A program made the position numbers and the translations under genes. From NCBI GenBank assembly GCA_913020045.1, contig CAJWBE010000029.1:1-43299 (forward strand): a stretch of 43,299 bases of DNA, in the 5' to 3' direction. This DNA comes from an uncultured Oleiphilus sp. (GTDB lineage: Bacteria; Pseudomonadota; Gammaproteobacteria; Pseudomonadales; Oleiphilaceae). The notes under the pieces are model-generated. The model did no database searches and was not told the DNA's origin. It saw only the letters and a list, made by a program, of their open reading frames with translations. Shown here piece after piece: positions 25,498-34,123 of this stretch. How positions within the stretch are numbered: the first letter of the stretch is position 1; every line of letters begins with the position of its first letter.

Positions 25498-26724
25498 TTA
25501 ACGCCCTGTTGCCGCTTGCCCCAAATCCCAAATTGGCAGAAATACACCCAGCGCGAGAATAAGAACAATGCCGCCCATCGCGACAATCAATATTGGCTCG
25601 ATCGCCTCCGACAAACGTTTGAGCGAGTAATCGGCCTCTTCATCATAAAAGTCTGCCACTTCATCCAAGAGGGCATCAATCTGGCCGGTTTCTTCACCTA
25701 CCGCAATCATTTGTAATACCAATGGCGTAAATACATTGGTATTGCGCGCCGAGCGCAACAAGCTATCGCCGCGCTCAATCGATACCTTCATATCTAGAAT
25801 TCGCTGACCAATAAAACGATTTCCTGAGGCCTCTGCCGCAATCGCCAAGGCATGCGTAATCGGCATTCCCGAGTTAAGCATCATCGCGAAATTTCTGGTA
25901 AAGCGTGACAGCGCTATTTGTTCAAATAACACTCCTACGATCGGAAAGTTGAGCTTACGGCGGTCCCATTCATGATGGCCGTTCTCTGTTTTCACCCATC
26001 GCTTAAAACCAAACACAGCAGCGATTACGACCAAACCCATTAGCCACCAATAATCCAAACAAAAATTAGAGGTTGCGACCAGAATTTGCGTAGGCAATGG
26101 TAGGTCCGCACCAAACTTCTTAAACACGCTGGCGAACTTTGGAATCACAAATAAATTCACGACAAACAGTGCAATTAAAATAGCGGTTAACACCATCGTT
26201 GGATAGCGCGTGGCTTGCTTAACCCGTTTGCGCGTGTCGCGCTCCATTTCTAGATTCTCACTGAGGCGCTTAAACGCTTCATCTAATTGACCGGTGTTTT
26301 CACCGACGTGAATCATACTAATAAATAATTCAGAAAATACTTTAGGGTGCGACTGCATTGACGACGCGAGGTTGATACCCGACTCTAAACGCGCCGATAC
26401 ATCGGCCAATGTTTCGGACAGCACTTCTGACTTGGTCGAGTCGGCTAGGCCTTTCATTGCGCGAATGATGGGAATACCCGCACGCATTAATGCGTTCATT
26501 TGACGACAGAAAATAATAAGCTCGTCCAAGGACACTTTCTTGGGAAAAATATTAATTTCGATTGGCTTACCGGCCGCTTTTTGCCCAGCCACTTCGAGAA
26601 TCTTAATTGGCGTAATACCTTGGCGAGAAAGCTCGGACGCGGCGGCGTTCTGAGAGGCAACCTCTAGCCTGCCCGACACCGACTTTCCCGAATTGTCTCT
26701 ACCTTGATACTCAAAACTCGCCAT
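25498..26724 (-). CDS. mshG: MSHA inner-membrane platform protein MshG
   Basis: MshG is the GspF/PilC-type polytopic platform that couples the assembly ATPase to pilin insertion. The 408-residue length is typical. It opens MASFEYQGRDNSGKSVSGRLEVASQNAAASEL, the usual soluble start. Two T2SF domain copies follow (about 70-195 and 273-395), each with the family pattern: FCRQMNALMRAGIPIIRAM and SRFTRNFAMMLNSGMPITHAL, GLADSTKSEVL and AAEASGNRFIG, and VGENTGQLDEAF and VGEETGQIDALLDE. Membrane helices lie near 170-190, 220-240 and 380-400. It is 11 nt downstream of mshE. Confidence 0.96.
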   Translation of the reverse strand: MASFEYQGRDNSGKSVSGRLEVASQNAAASELSRQGITPIKILEVAGQKAAGKPIEINIFPKKVSLDELIIFCRQMNALMRAGIPIIRAMKGLADSTKSEVLSETLADVSARLESGINLASSMQSHPKVFSELFISMIHVGENTGQLDEAFKRLSENLEMERDTRKRVKQATRYPTMVLTAILIALFVVNLFVIPKFASVFKKFGADLPLPTQILVATSNFCLDYWWLMGLVVIAAVFGFKRWVKTENGHHEWDRRKLNFPIVGVLFEQIALSRFTRNFAMMLNSGMPITHALAIAAEASGNRFIGQRILDMKVSIERGDSLLRSARNTNVFTPLVLQMIAVGEETGQIDALLDEVADFYDEEADYSLKRLSEAIEPILIVAMGGIVLILALGVFLPIWDLGQAATGR

Positions 26725-26735
26725 AACGTGCGCCC

Positions 26736-28493
26736 TTACTCTTCGTCCAGATCTAATTCAAAATGATCTTCAAGTTCTGGTTCTTTGTCTTGTAACGTCG
26801 CAGAAACACGGAATACTTCGTCTAAACTCGTTTTTCCTTGTTTCGCATAATCTAAGGCGCAATGTTCGAGCGGCCGATAATACGGATTTTCTCGTGCGGC
26901 CTTCTCAAATTCATCCGGATCAGCCCGCCGCAATGCGCCTAGCGTATTCGCGTCCATCTCCAACCACTCGTAAATACCAATACGACCTTTGTAACCTGTA
27001 TTGCTGCACTGATAACAACCAGAGCCTTGCGTATACGTCTCGGCTACGGCCTCTCCCTCATCCAGCAAACTGGATAACCAAATACGTTCTTGCTCGGTCG
27101 GATGGTAATCTGTTGCACAATTTTCACAGACCCTTCGTATCAAGCGCTGTGCTAAAACACCTTGCAGCGAACTTGCGACCAAATAAGGCTCCGCGCCCAT
27201 ATCAATCAAGCGCATGGCACTGCTAATTGCATCATTGGTATGCAGTGTGGACATGACCAAATGGCCTGTCATTGCGGCACGAAGTCCTATTTCCGCTGTT
27301 TCTTGGTCTCGCATTTCCCCAACCAAAACCACATCTGGATCTTGACGCAAACAAGCGCGCAACACAGACGAAAAGGTCAACCCTACTTTTGGATTTACTT
27401 GGACTTGCGTAATACGTGGCAAGCGATATTCGACAGGATCTTCCGCCGTAATAATCTTCACTTCAGGTTTGTTCAAGCGCGTCAACGCGCCATAAAGCGT
27501 CGTCGTTTTACCGCTACCGGTGGGCCCTGTTACCAAAATCAAACCATGCGGCCGCGTTATCGCCACTTTAAACCGGTCCATTATTTTGGGTGGCATTCCG
27601 CTGTTTTCCAGCCCCAGCATGCCATCGGTCTGATCTAGCAAACGCATAACAACCGACTCGCCATACTGCGTCGGCATGGTCGATAAGCGCACATCCACAG
27701 AGCGGCCTTTTACACGCACGTTGAACCGGCCGTCTTGAGGGATACGCTTTTCAGAAATATTCAAACCTGACATCAACTTCAAGCGCAAAACAAGTGCTGC
27801 GTTGATACGCGTTTCTTTCATTTCTTGTTCTTGCAACACGCCATCAATACGCTGGCGAATACGAACCACACTCTCATCCGGCTCGATGTGAATATCAGAC
27901 GCTCTTGCCATCACAGCATCTTCAAAAATCGATTGTAGTAATTTAACAACGGGAGCTTCAGAGTCATCGCCGGTAGCGGTCAGTTCGGCTAAGTCGAACG
28001 CGTCATCGGATAGCTCACTATCAAGTTCTTCCGCCAAATTCGAGATTTCGTCGGTACGGCGATAAACCATATCAAGCGTACTTAACAATTCACCTTCACG
28101 CACCACCGCTTGGCGAGTTGCCTGCTTGACCGATTGTGTAATCTCGTCAAGTGCCATCAAGTCCATGGGGTCTGCCATGCCGATTAGCAGCGTTCCCTGT
28201 TGTTCGTCCAAAACAATCGCGCGGAATCGCCGCGCCTGGGCTTCCGGAAGTTTCTTGATCAGGTCTTGATTAAACTGATAGTGCTTGAGCTGTACAAAAG
28301 GAATTTCAAGCTGGCGAGACAATAGGCTCAGCAAGCTATCTTCATCGACATAGCCAAGATCGATTAACGTACGACCCAGCTTTCTGCCAGACTTTTTCTG
28401 CTCAGCTAGTGCTGTCATCAACTGGTCTTCGGTAATCACGCTGTTTTGAATCAGCAAGTCACCAATACGAATTTTTTTCTTCGGTTCATTCAT
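26736..28493 (-). CDS. mshE: MSHA pilus assembly ATPase MshE with cyclic di-GMP-binding MshEN domain
   Basis: MshE is the hexameric GspE/PilB-family ATPase that drives pilus extension. The 585 residues begin with an MshEN domain holding two tandem 24-residue motifs of the form RxGxxLx5Ix4Lx3LxxQ. The first is at residues 9-32 with Arg9, Gly11, Leu14, Ile20, Leu25, Leu29 and Gln32; the second is at 38-61 with Gly40, Leu43, Val49, Leu54, Leu58 and Gln61. In Vibrio cholerae MshE these motifs bind cyclic di-GMP. The ATPase core has Walker A GPTGSGKTT, an Asp-box EDPVEYRLP, Walker B VLVGEMRDQETAEIG and a His-box VMSTLHTNDA. Four Cys (CENC and CYQC) make the usual zinc site. Pilus activity should respond to cyclic di-GMP. 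Confidence 0.97.
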   Translation of the reverse strand: MNEPKKKIRIGDLLIQNSVITEDQLMTALAEQKKSGRKLGRTLIDLGYVDEDSLLSLLSRQLEIPFVQLKHYQFNQDLIKKLPEAQARRFRAIVLDEQQGTLLIGMADPMDLMALDEITQSVKQATRQAVVREGELLSTLDMVYRRTDEISNLAEELDSELSDDAFDLAELTATGDDSEAPVVKLLQSIFEDAVMARASDIHIEPDESVVRIRQRIDGVLQEQEMKETRINAALVLRLKLMSGLNISEKRIPQDGRFNVRVKGRSVDVRLSTMPTQYGESVVMRLLDQTDGMLGLENSGMPPKIMDRFKVAITRPHGLILVTGPTGSGKTTTLYGALTRLNKPEVKIITAEDPVEYRLPRITQVQVNPKVGLTFSSVLRACLRQDPDVVLVGEMRDQETAEIGLRAAMTGHLVMSTLHTNDAISSAMRLIDMGAEPYLVASSLQGVLAQRLIRRVCENCATDYHPTEQERIWLSSLLDEGEAVAETYTQGSGCYQCSNTGYKGRIGIYEWLEMDANTLGALRRADPDEFEKAARENPYYRPLEHCALDYAKQGKTSLDEVFRVSATLQDKEPELEDHFELDLDEE

Positions 28494-28528
28494 ACCTGAT
28501 CTTCTCTAATACTCGCTGGGTGCGATGT

Positions 28529-29728
28529 TTACCGTGTTAACTGTTCAAGACGTGCTCTGGCAAACTCTACCAAGGACGTTTTTAGCTTAGGTGACACAAT
28601 CGCTTGGCGATAAGCGTAAGCCGCATCATCGTAACGTTTAAGGCGGTCATAACCGACACCTAGACCTAACCACCATTCACCTTTTTCTGAATTAAATTCA
28701 AGCAGTTCTGCGTAGGTCTCAACAGATTTTTCAAACTGACCCGCTTGTTGATAGTAGTTTGCCAATAAGGCTGCATAATCGCGGTCCTTCGAAACCTCAG
28801 GTGGATTCGTTTCCAACCACTGTATCGCGCGCGCTACATCGTATGTTTGTAATAGCCAGCGCGCCTTGAGAACTCGTAGCGCGGGCAAATCATCGAAATC
28901 AACTGGCGTTAAGACATCTCCGGCCTCTGCAAATCGTTGCGTCTGCATCAAATACGTCGCCAACACCGTTCGGCTATAGTTGTCTTGTTCTGAGTCCGCG
29001 ATAAAGGCATAAAGCGTCTGAATCGCAAAGGAAGCCTCTCCCTTCTCTAAACGCTTTTGATTCTGCTTGGCAACTTGCTGGTCTTGCGCTGTGGGCGTCA
29101 AGCGCACGACAGAGGTACCTTCCTCCAACACTTTCTTACTCGGTTTATCTGCAACCATTTCAGCGGCACCAGTCGCCTCAGGCTTAGCAACACTCGCGCG
29201 CGGCTCGCCTAGACTTTTGGTCTTCTTTGCGCTGTCGACTTCGGTGTGTTTCTCTTGTTTCTTTTGCACCTTAGCTACGACGGCAGCAGGCTCGCTCTCT
29301 CGCTCGCTTTGAGTCACGCGCTTGTTCTCTTGAGGCAAGGCGCGCTCTGACGCTATATGCTTTTCGAGCCTTGCCGATTCCGCCTTGCTAACAACGTGTG
29401 CTACCGGCTCGTCAATACGTACCTGCTCGTCCGGCTCCGCAACCCTGTCTGTCGTCGACTGCTGAATCTCAGGCCCGCTGGGCTCTATGGCTGTGCCTTC
29501 TGAGCTTGGCGGCAAATAAGCTTGCGTAAGAGGTTCATGGTTTTCACCAGCCCCTCCCAACCAAAACGCCCCTAAAATTAAGGCAATAATAACGACTATT
29601 GCGGCGGGTAAGTGCCACTTCGGCTTTACCTGAGACTGCACCAAGGAATGACCTTCACCAGCCATGCCGTCGCGTTCTGGTGCCTTTCGTGCGTCTAAGT
29701 CCCGTAACATGTCATTGATGACACTCAC
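28529..29728 (-). CDS. mshN: MSHA biogenesis protein MshN (TPR protein)
   Basis: The start is the GTG at 29728, giving MSVINDMLRDLDARK. It overlaps the mshM stop as GTGA, with GGAG 8 nt upstream. The 399-residue product has a short cytoplasmic N-terminus, a membrane helix at about 41-60 (AAIVVIIALILGAFWLGG), a charged low-complexity linker rich in Glu, Lys and Ser (about 65-215), and a C-terminal TPR array (ASFAIQTLYAFIADSEQDNYSRTVLATYLMQTQRF, YAALLANYYQQAGQFEKSVETYAELLEF, YDDAAYAYRQAI). Such proteins are thought to scaffold secretin or platform assembly in the periplasm. Its domain plan fits MshN. Confidence 0.92.
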   Translation of the reverse strand: MSVINDMLRDLDARKAPERDGMAGEGHSLVQSQVKPKWHLPAAIVVIIALILGAFWLGGAGENHEPLTQAYLPPSSEGTAIEPSGPEIQQSTTDRVAEPDEQVRIDEPVAHVVSKAESARLEKHIASERALPQENKRVTQSERESEPAAVVAKVQKKQEKHTEVDSAKKTKSLGEPRASVAKPEATGAAEMVADKPSKKVLEEGTSVVRLTPTAQDQQVAKQNQKRLEKGEASFAIQTLYAFIADSEQDNYSRTVLATYLMQTQRFAEAGDVLTPVDFDDLPALRVLKARWLLQTYDVARAIQWLETNPPEVSKDRDYAALLANYYQQAGQFEKSVETYAELLEFNSEKGEWWLGLGVGYDRLKRYDDAAYAYRQAIVSPKLKTSLVEFARARLEQLTR

Positions 29729-30669
29729 AGCATCCACTCCATCATCGGCAAAAACGCAGGCATTGCAGTGTTTTGAACCAATAGAACTAACGCGGCACTA
29801 GGCAAAATAGACTGCCACCAGCGTTTGGCCTTTATGCTCTCGGTGTCATTAACCGCTAATTTCATATGCTGCTTGGTTACAACTTGAGAGCCTTGTCCAT
29901 AAGCCACCATCAAAGCTTTGTGACACAAAATATTAACCAGTCTTGGTATACCTTTGGAGGCCTGGCAAAGCACGGTGACGGCATCGCTATCAAACAAGCG
30001 TTGGCCGGTATACCCCGCTAGCAACATTCGATGTGAAATATAACGTTCAATATCTGGTCGACCTAAGGCCTGCAAGTGGTGCTGAAAGGTAATTCTTTGT
30101 TTTAACTGACGCAGCCGTTCTTGCGACAAGAGCTGATCAAGTTCCGGCTGACCGAACAACACAATCTGAAGCAACTTGTCTGATTCAGTTTCTAGATTTG
30201 TCAGCAGTCGCAAGGCTTCGATTGTTTCGGCAGGCATAGATTGCGCTTCATCAATCACCAGCACGACTTGCTTACCTTTTTTGGCGTATTCAAGTAACTG
30301 CGTATTGATATGTCTCAACGCTAGGACTTGCCTATCTTGCGTAAAACTTTGAGGATTTTGTGATGTTGAGTCAGCAGACGATTCGCCGAGTTCATCTGCG
30401 ATCAAGCAATAAAGCGTTTCCGGGGAACAGCAAGGATTAGGAACATAAGCACTGACGAAGCCGTCATCTAAGGCATTCAATAACTTTCGGCATAGCAGGG
30501 TTTTTCCCGTACCCACTTCACCGGTTAGTTTGATAAAGCCTTCTTTGTTTTTGAGTGCCACCAGCAACGTTTCTAAACCTTGCCGATGCGTCTCTGACTT
30601 CAAGAAGAAGTGCGTATTTGGCGTGAGCGTAAAAGGAGCTTCGCTCAATCCAAAAAACTGCTCATACAT
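29725..30669 (-). CDS. mshM: MSHA biogenesis AAA+ ATPase MshM
   Basis: MshM is an ExeA/GspA-type AAA+ ATPase. The 314 residues begin MYEQFFGLSEAPFTLTPNTHFF, the shared start of this family. Walker A is GEVGTGKT (residues 50-57) and Walker B is VVLVIDEAQSM. Sensor and arginine-finger regions follow (LLQIVLFGQPELDQLL, RLRQLKQRITFQHHLQAL). A C-terminal hydrophobic segment (SILPSAALVLLVQNTAMPAFLP) may anchor it. Related proteins help secretins assemble through the peptidoglycan, which fits its place just after the secretin gene mshL (8-nt gap). Confidence 0.95.
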   Translation of the reverse strand: MYEQFFGLSEAPFTLTPNTHFFLKSETHRQGLETLLVALKNKEGFIKLTGEVGTGKTLLCRKLLNALDDGFVSAYVPNPCCSPETLYCLIADELGESSADSTSQNPQSFTQDRQVLALRHINTQLLEYAKKGKQVVLVIDEAQSMPAETIEALRLLTNLETESDKLLQIVLFGQPELDQLLSQERLRQLKQRITFQHHLQALGRPDIERYISHRMLLAGYTGQRLFDSDAVTVLCQASKGIPRLVNILCHKALMVAYGQGSQVVTKQHMKLAVNDTESIKAKRWWQSILPSAALVLLVQNTAMPAFLPMMEWML

Positions 30670-30677
30670 GCGTACAG

Positions 30678-32360
30678 CTACTCGTAAAAATCAGTTTCAG
30701 GAGCGCTTCCCAACTGATCTCTCAGTCGCCCAAAACGCTCTCGAGTGCCACGAATATCGTTATTCATGACATCTTGATCGGTAATAGTGGCGCGCAATAG
30801 GATGACTAACTCAGTTTTACTTGAGCGCTCATATTTCTGTTTGAACAACTCTCCAATTAGTGGAATGTCAGAGAAGAAAGGCACCGAGCCATTGTCGTCT
30901 TCATTCTTCGTTTGAATCAAACCGCCGATCACTACAATTTGTCCGTCCTCTGCCGTGATCACGCTGTCTGACTCACGAATGGTTGATAGCGCTAAGGGTA
31001 AGTCGACATCATCTCCCGAAATTGTAATGGTTTTCTGCTGGTCTTCGACTTCGCTGATGGTTGGGTGAACGTGCAGTATAATCTTGCCGTCTTCGCTAAT
31101 CTGAGGCGTAACATCTAAAGCGATCCCTGAGAAAAATGCAGTCAAATCGATATCTGTCGATGTTGAATTACTGTCGCTATTTGATTCAAAATCGATGTCC
31201 GTCACAAAGTATTCATCACTACCCACTTTGATAACCGCTTTCTGGTTATTAACGGTGGAAATGCGCGGACTAGAAAGCACTTGAACATTACCTTGCGTCC
31301 CCAACAAATCGATGGTCGCATTAAAATTACCTAAACGGACCGTCGATGCAAAGACACCGTTGGTTGCCGTTGTTGCGATGGTCCGAGCGCTCTGCCCTAA
31401 GTCAATAGAACGGCGAGCGACACCATTAGCGCCGAACTCTCCTGCTTCAGAGAAGTTCCAGTCAATACCTTGCTGATAGCTATCATTCAAAGTGACTTCA
31501 AGAATCTTGGCTTCGAGGATGACTTGCCGTTGCATAATCAACTCGGCGCTACGCAAGTAACGCTCAACAGAGTATAAGGCGTCAGTATCGGCTCGCACCA
31601 CGACCACACCTGCGCTTGGCGTCAGCACCACAGAACCGCTTGTTTCGCCGCCGATAATCAGATGCAGCGTGCGCTCTAAGTCTTGCCAAAAGCGGTGTTC
31701 ACTTTGGGTGTTAATCTGAGTGCCCATCGTCGTTTGGCCTGACGAGCTGTTGCCGCTATCGCTCGAAGAATCGCTATCGCCAGACTCCCCACCACCATTC
31801 ATAGTGATCTGACCAGAACTGACGCGTGTTTCTGAACCGCCTCGACGAGCGACATCTAAGTAATTCACGTTGAAAATGCGCGTCCGCTGACCCGACGGAA
31901 ACACCTTAATTAAGCGACCCTTTTTTAGGAACTCAAAGCCATAGATCGACTGCGTCACCTCTAAGACCTCAGAGACCGTTACATCCTTCAAGTTCAAACT
32001 AATACTACCTTGAACGTCTGGATGAACCACGATGTTCTGCCGCGTATCTGCGACAAGGCCAGCAAAAAAGTCTGCGGCATTGACATTATTTACCGCAATA
32101 TCAAATCTAGGTTCAATGTTGGCGGTCAGCTCGCCACTGGCTAAATCTGGCGTTAATGCCGCAAGAACATCATTAGATAGCTCCGGCGGTGCAGGCCTTT
32201 CCAATGCCGCATCTAGCTCAGATGTGATGTGGTCGATACCTGCTGTGCTATTCGCCGCGGGCGACTGAAGCAAGGCATTCTGGTTGGCACAGGCGGTTAT
32301 CAAAACCACCGCACTGCCCAAAAATAAACCTTTGCCTAGACTCTTGATTTGCATTGACAT
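30678..32360 (-). CDS. mshL: MSHA outer-membrane secretin MshL
   Basis: MshL is the outer-membrane channel through which the pilus leaves the cell. The 560-residue product has a lipoprotein signal with lipobox LITAC (Cys24). An STN-like domain (about 80-155, FDIAVNNVNAADFFAGLVADTRQNIVVHPDVQGSISLNLKDV) and an N1-type region follow. A Ser/Gly-rich insert (GGGESGDSDSSSDSGNSSSG) interrupts at about 190-215. The C-terminal secretin domain includes VQVLSSPRISTVNNQKAVIKVG, PLALSTIRESDSVITAEDGQIVVIGGLIQ and VPFFSDIPLIGELFK. Ser-rich inserts at this site are common in MshL. Confidence 0.96.
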   Translation of the reverse strand: MSMQIKSLGKGLFLGSAVVLITACANQNALLQSPAANSTAGIDHITSELDAALERPAPPELSNDVLAALTPDLASGELTANIEPRFDIAVNNVNAADFFAGLVADTRQNIVVHPDVQGSISLNLKDVTVSEVLEVTQSIYGFEFLKKGRLIKVFPSGQRTRIFNVNYLDVARRGGSETRVSSGQITMNGGGESGDSDSSSDSGNSSSGQTTMGTQINTQSEHRFWQDLERTLHLIIGGETSGSVVLTPSAGVVVVRADTDALYSVERYLRSAELIMQRQVILEAKILEVTLNDSYQQGIDWNFSEAGEFGANGVARRSIDLGQSARTIATTATNGVFASTVRLGNFNATIDLLGTQGNVQVLSSPRISTVNNQKAVIKVGSDEYFVTDIDFESNSDSNSTSTDIDLTAFFSGIALDVTPQISEDGKIILHVHPTISEVEDQQKTITISGDDVDLPLALSTIRESDSVITAEDGQIVVIGGLIQTKNEDDNGSVPFFSDIPLIGELFKQKYERSSKTELVILLRATITDQDVMNNDIRGTRERFGRLRDQLGSAPETDFYE

Positions 32361-32432
32361 GGAACTCTATACCTTTGATTTGTCTCTGCACCCATACTAC
32401 GCTGGGCGCTAGAGGCTATATCGAATCTAACG

Positions 32433-32786
32433 TTACTGTCCGCTAACGCTCTTAAAACTTTTGACGGGTTTGACCCTCAGGGTCTTTCTTTTGCCTTTCA
32501 CGAGCAAGACAACACGTTGTTGTCCTATCTCCAATACTTTTGCGCCCGATACCATATCGCCTTCTTGCACGGTTTTACCGTTAATGACCGCTAAGGTGCG
32601 CGAGGCCGAATTGATCAGGTAATTCACTTCATAGCGCGTTGTTTGCTGAACCTTTTGAGTTACCGTTACTCGGCCAAATGGCTTGGTCGGATCATGCAAT
32701 ACATCGCCATTACTCAACTGATGGGTCGAGCCAGCATGCGCTAGACCTGATCCGATGAGTGTCATTAAAAATAGTTGTCTAAACAC
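32433..32786 (-). CDS. mshK: MSHA biogenesis protein MshK
   Basis: This small exported protein has 117 residues from the GTG at 32786; a TTG at 32789 adds one. AGGG lies about 8 nt before the GTG, inside the end of mshJ, which it overlaps by 8 bp. A signal peptide ends near LIGSGLAHAG. The mature part has the core LHDPTKPF, TRYEVNYLINSASRTLAVINGKTVQEGDMVSGAKVLEI, QRVVLL and GKRKTLRV, the PilP/GspC-like pattern of MshK. It probably links the inner-membrane complex to the MshL secretin. Confidence 0.9.
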   Translation of the reverse strand: MFRQLFLMTLIGSGLAHAGSTHQLSNGDVLHDPTKPFGRVTVTQKVQQTTRYEVNYLINSASRTLAVINGKTVQEGDMVSGAKVLEIGQQRVVLLVKGKRKTLRVKPVKSFKSVSGQ

Positions 32787-33459
32787 CAATCCAGCCCTCT
32801 TCCAAGCTCAGCGTATTTAGCTGAATCGTTATAATCGCTTGCGGATAGCCGTCTACCTCATAGTCAAACATCTGCCAATAAAAGCCTTCCATCTTTTCTA
32901 AGCGCTGAAGAAACTGTAGTGACTGAAAGTAAGTTCCTTCGAACTCCATTTCGAAACCATGCGAAAAGATCGCCGCGCGATCTGCCCGCTCCTCATCCGA
33001 TGTACCAGATTCAATATCACTCGACGACGCAACGGTTAAGGCCTTAACGGGAAGATTTCGAGCCTTCAGCAGCTTCAAGCCTTGATAGTCTGACAGTACT
33101 GACCTTAGAACTTGCGCCATTTTCTGTGGTGCTAGCAGGTGCGATAAGTGCTGCTCTATTTCGAGACCCAACTCATCAAGCTCATTGCTTAGTTTGCGCT
33201 CCTGCTCTCTCAAGGGAGCGTTGGGGTCGTCCTTAACTTTCTGTTCAAACGCATTCAATTGCGCCGCCAACTCAACAATCGCATCATTGTTCTGCATGAG
33301 GCTAATTCGTTTGTTTTTCTGGCCTTCCTCGAACGGAGAAAACACGAACTGTAGCCACAGAAAAAGCACCAAGGCCAAACATACGCCGAGAGCAATCCCT
33401 CGTTCGCGGAGCGTCAACGCTAGAAAGCGCTCGCTGAGTTGGCTCCATTTATCTTGCAT
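32779..33459 (-). CDS. mshJ: MSHA biogenesis protein MshJ (PilO-like)
   Basis: The start is the ATG at 33459, preceded by AGGAGG with ideal spacing; it overlaps the mshI2 stop by 11 bp. The 226-residue protein has one N-terminal membrane helix (about 24-43, ERGIALGVCLALVLFLWLQFVF), a periplasmic coiled coil (QNDAIVELAAQLNAFEQKVKDDP, EQERKLSNELDELGLEIEQHL) and a ferredoxin-like C-terminus (FEMEFEGTYFQSLQFLQRLEKMEGFYWQMFDYEVDGYPQAIITIQLNTLSLEEGWIGV), the PilO plan. It should pair with the PilN-like protein encoded just upstream. Confidence 0.92.
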   Translation of the reverse strand: MQDKWSQLSERFLALTLRERGIALGVCLALVLFLWLQFVFSPFEEGQKNKRISLMQNNDAIVELAAQLNAFEQKVKDDPNAPLREQERKLSNELDELGLEIEQHLSHLLAPQKMAQVLRSVLSDYQGLKLLKARNLPVKALTVASSSDIESGTSDEERADRAAIFSHGFEMEFEGTYFQSLQFLQRLEKMEGFYWQMFDYEVDGYPQAIITIQLNTLSLEEGWIGV

Positions 33460-34123
33460 TGTTAGCCTCCTCACTATCTCGCTCTAACACCTTGGTATCC
33501 CGAGTTTTCGATACTAAAACCGACAAGGCCTCAGGCGCCTTCGACTTCAAACGAAAGTGCAGACTGCCAGCACGAGTTTCGTCAGCACTTAAATCAAACA
33601 TCTCAAACGAACGTCCAGCAAATACTGATTCAGTATTTAATAGCCCTAAGTATTCGGGTACTAATTTTGCCTCACGGGTGGTCCCCTCTAACGTCATACT
33701 GCTGCCTGCGTCAGATACCGAGATTCGCGTTAGCCATAAGGGTTTTAACGAGTAGCGAGCGAGCCCAACCAAGTACGGCGAAAATCCAGTCGACTCTCTG
33801 ACTGCGACCGTTCCGAGCGTTCCGAGCATTTCTTCCCTAGCGTTTATTTTCTCGCGCAAGCGACGATTGCCTCTCACCAACGACTCATCTTGTTTAACCA
33901 ATGCCGCTTTCGCAGACATAACATCGACTTGCTCAGTCAGCGCTTCACGCTCCGCATCACTTTCATCCAGTTCCTGCTGCAACGCACCAGACCAATGAGC
34001 AAGGAAATAACTCAAGATTGCGAGCATCACGATAAAGCCAAGCGCGGCGTACATCACATGCGCTAACGATAAGATGACTCGTTGCGGCCGAAACTCTTCC
34101 GTGTATAAATTAATCTGCTGCAT
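33449..34123 (-). CDS. mshI2: MSHA biogenesis protein MshI2 (PilN-like)
   Basis: The 224-residue protein starts MQQINLYTEEFRP, the short cytoplasmic tail by which PilN-type proteins bind the PilM-like partner. A membrane helix (about 22-45, HVMYAALGFIVMLAILSYFL) and a coiled coil (LQQELDESDAEREALTEQVDVMSAKAALVKQDESL) follow, and the C-terminal domain is ferredoxin-like (LTRISVSDAGSSMTLEGTTREAKLVPEYLGLL). Its ATG shares a base with the end of the preceding gene. PilM-like and PilN-like parts are separate genes here. Confidence 0.9.
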   Translation of the reverse strand: MQQINLYTEEFRPQRVILSLAHVMYAALGFIVMLAILSYFLAHWSGALQQELDESDAEREALTEQVDVMSAKAALVKQDESLVRGNRRLREKINAREEMLGTLGTVAVRESTGFSPYLVGLARYSLKPLWLTRISVSDAGSSMTLEGTTREAKLVPEYLGLLNTESVFAGRSFEMFDLSADETRAGSLHFRLKSKAPEALSVLVSKTRDTKVLERDSEEANNAR

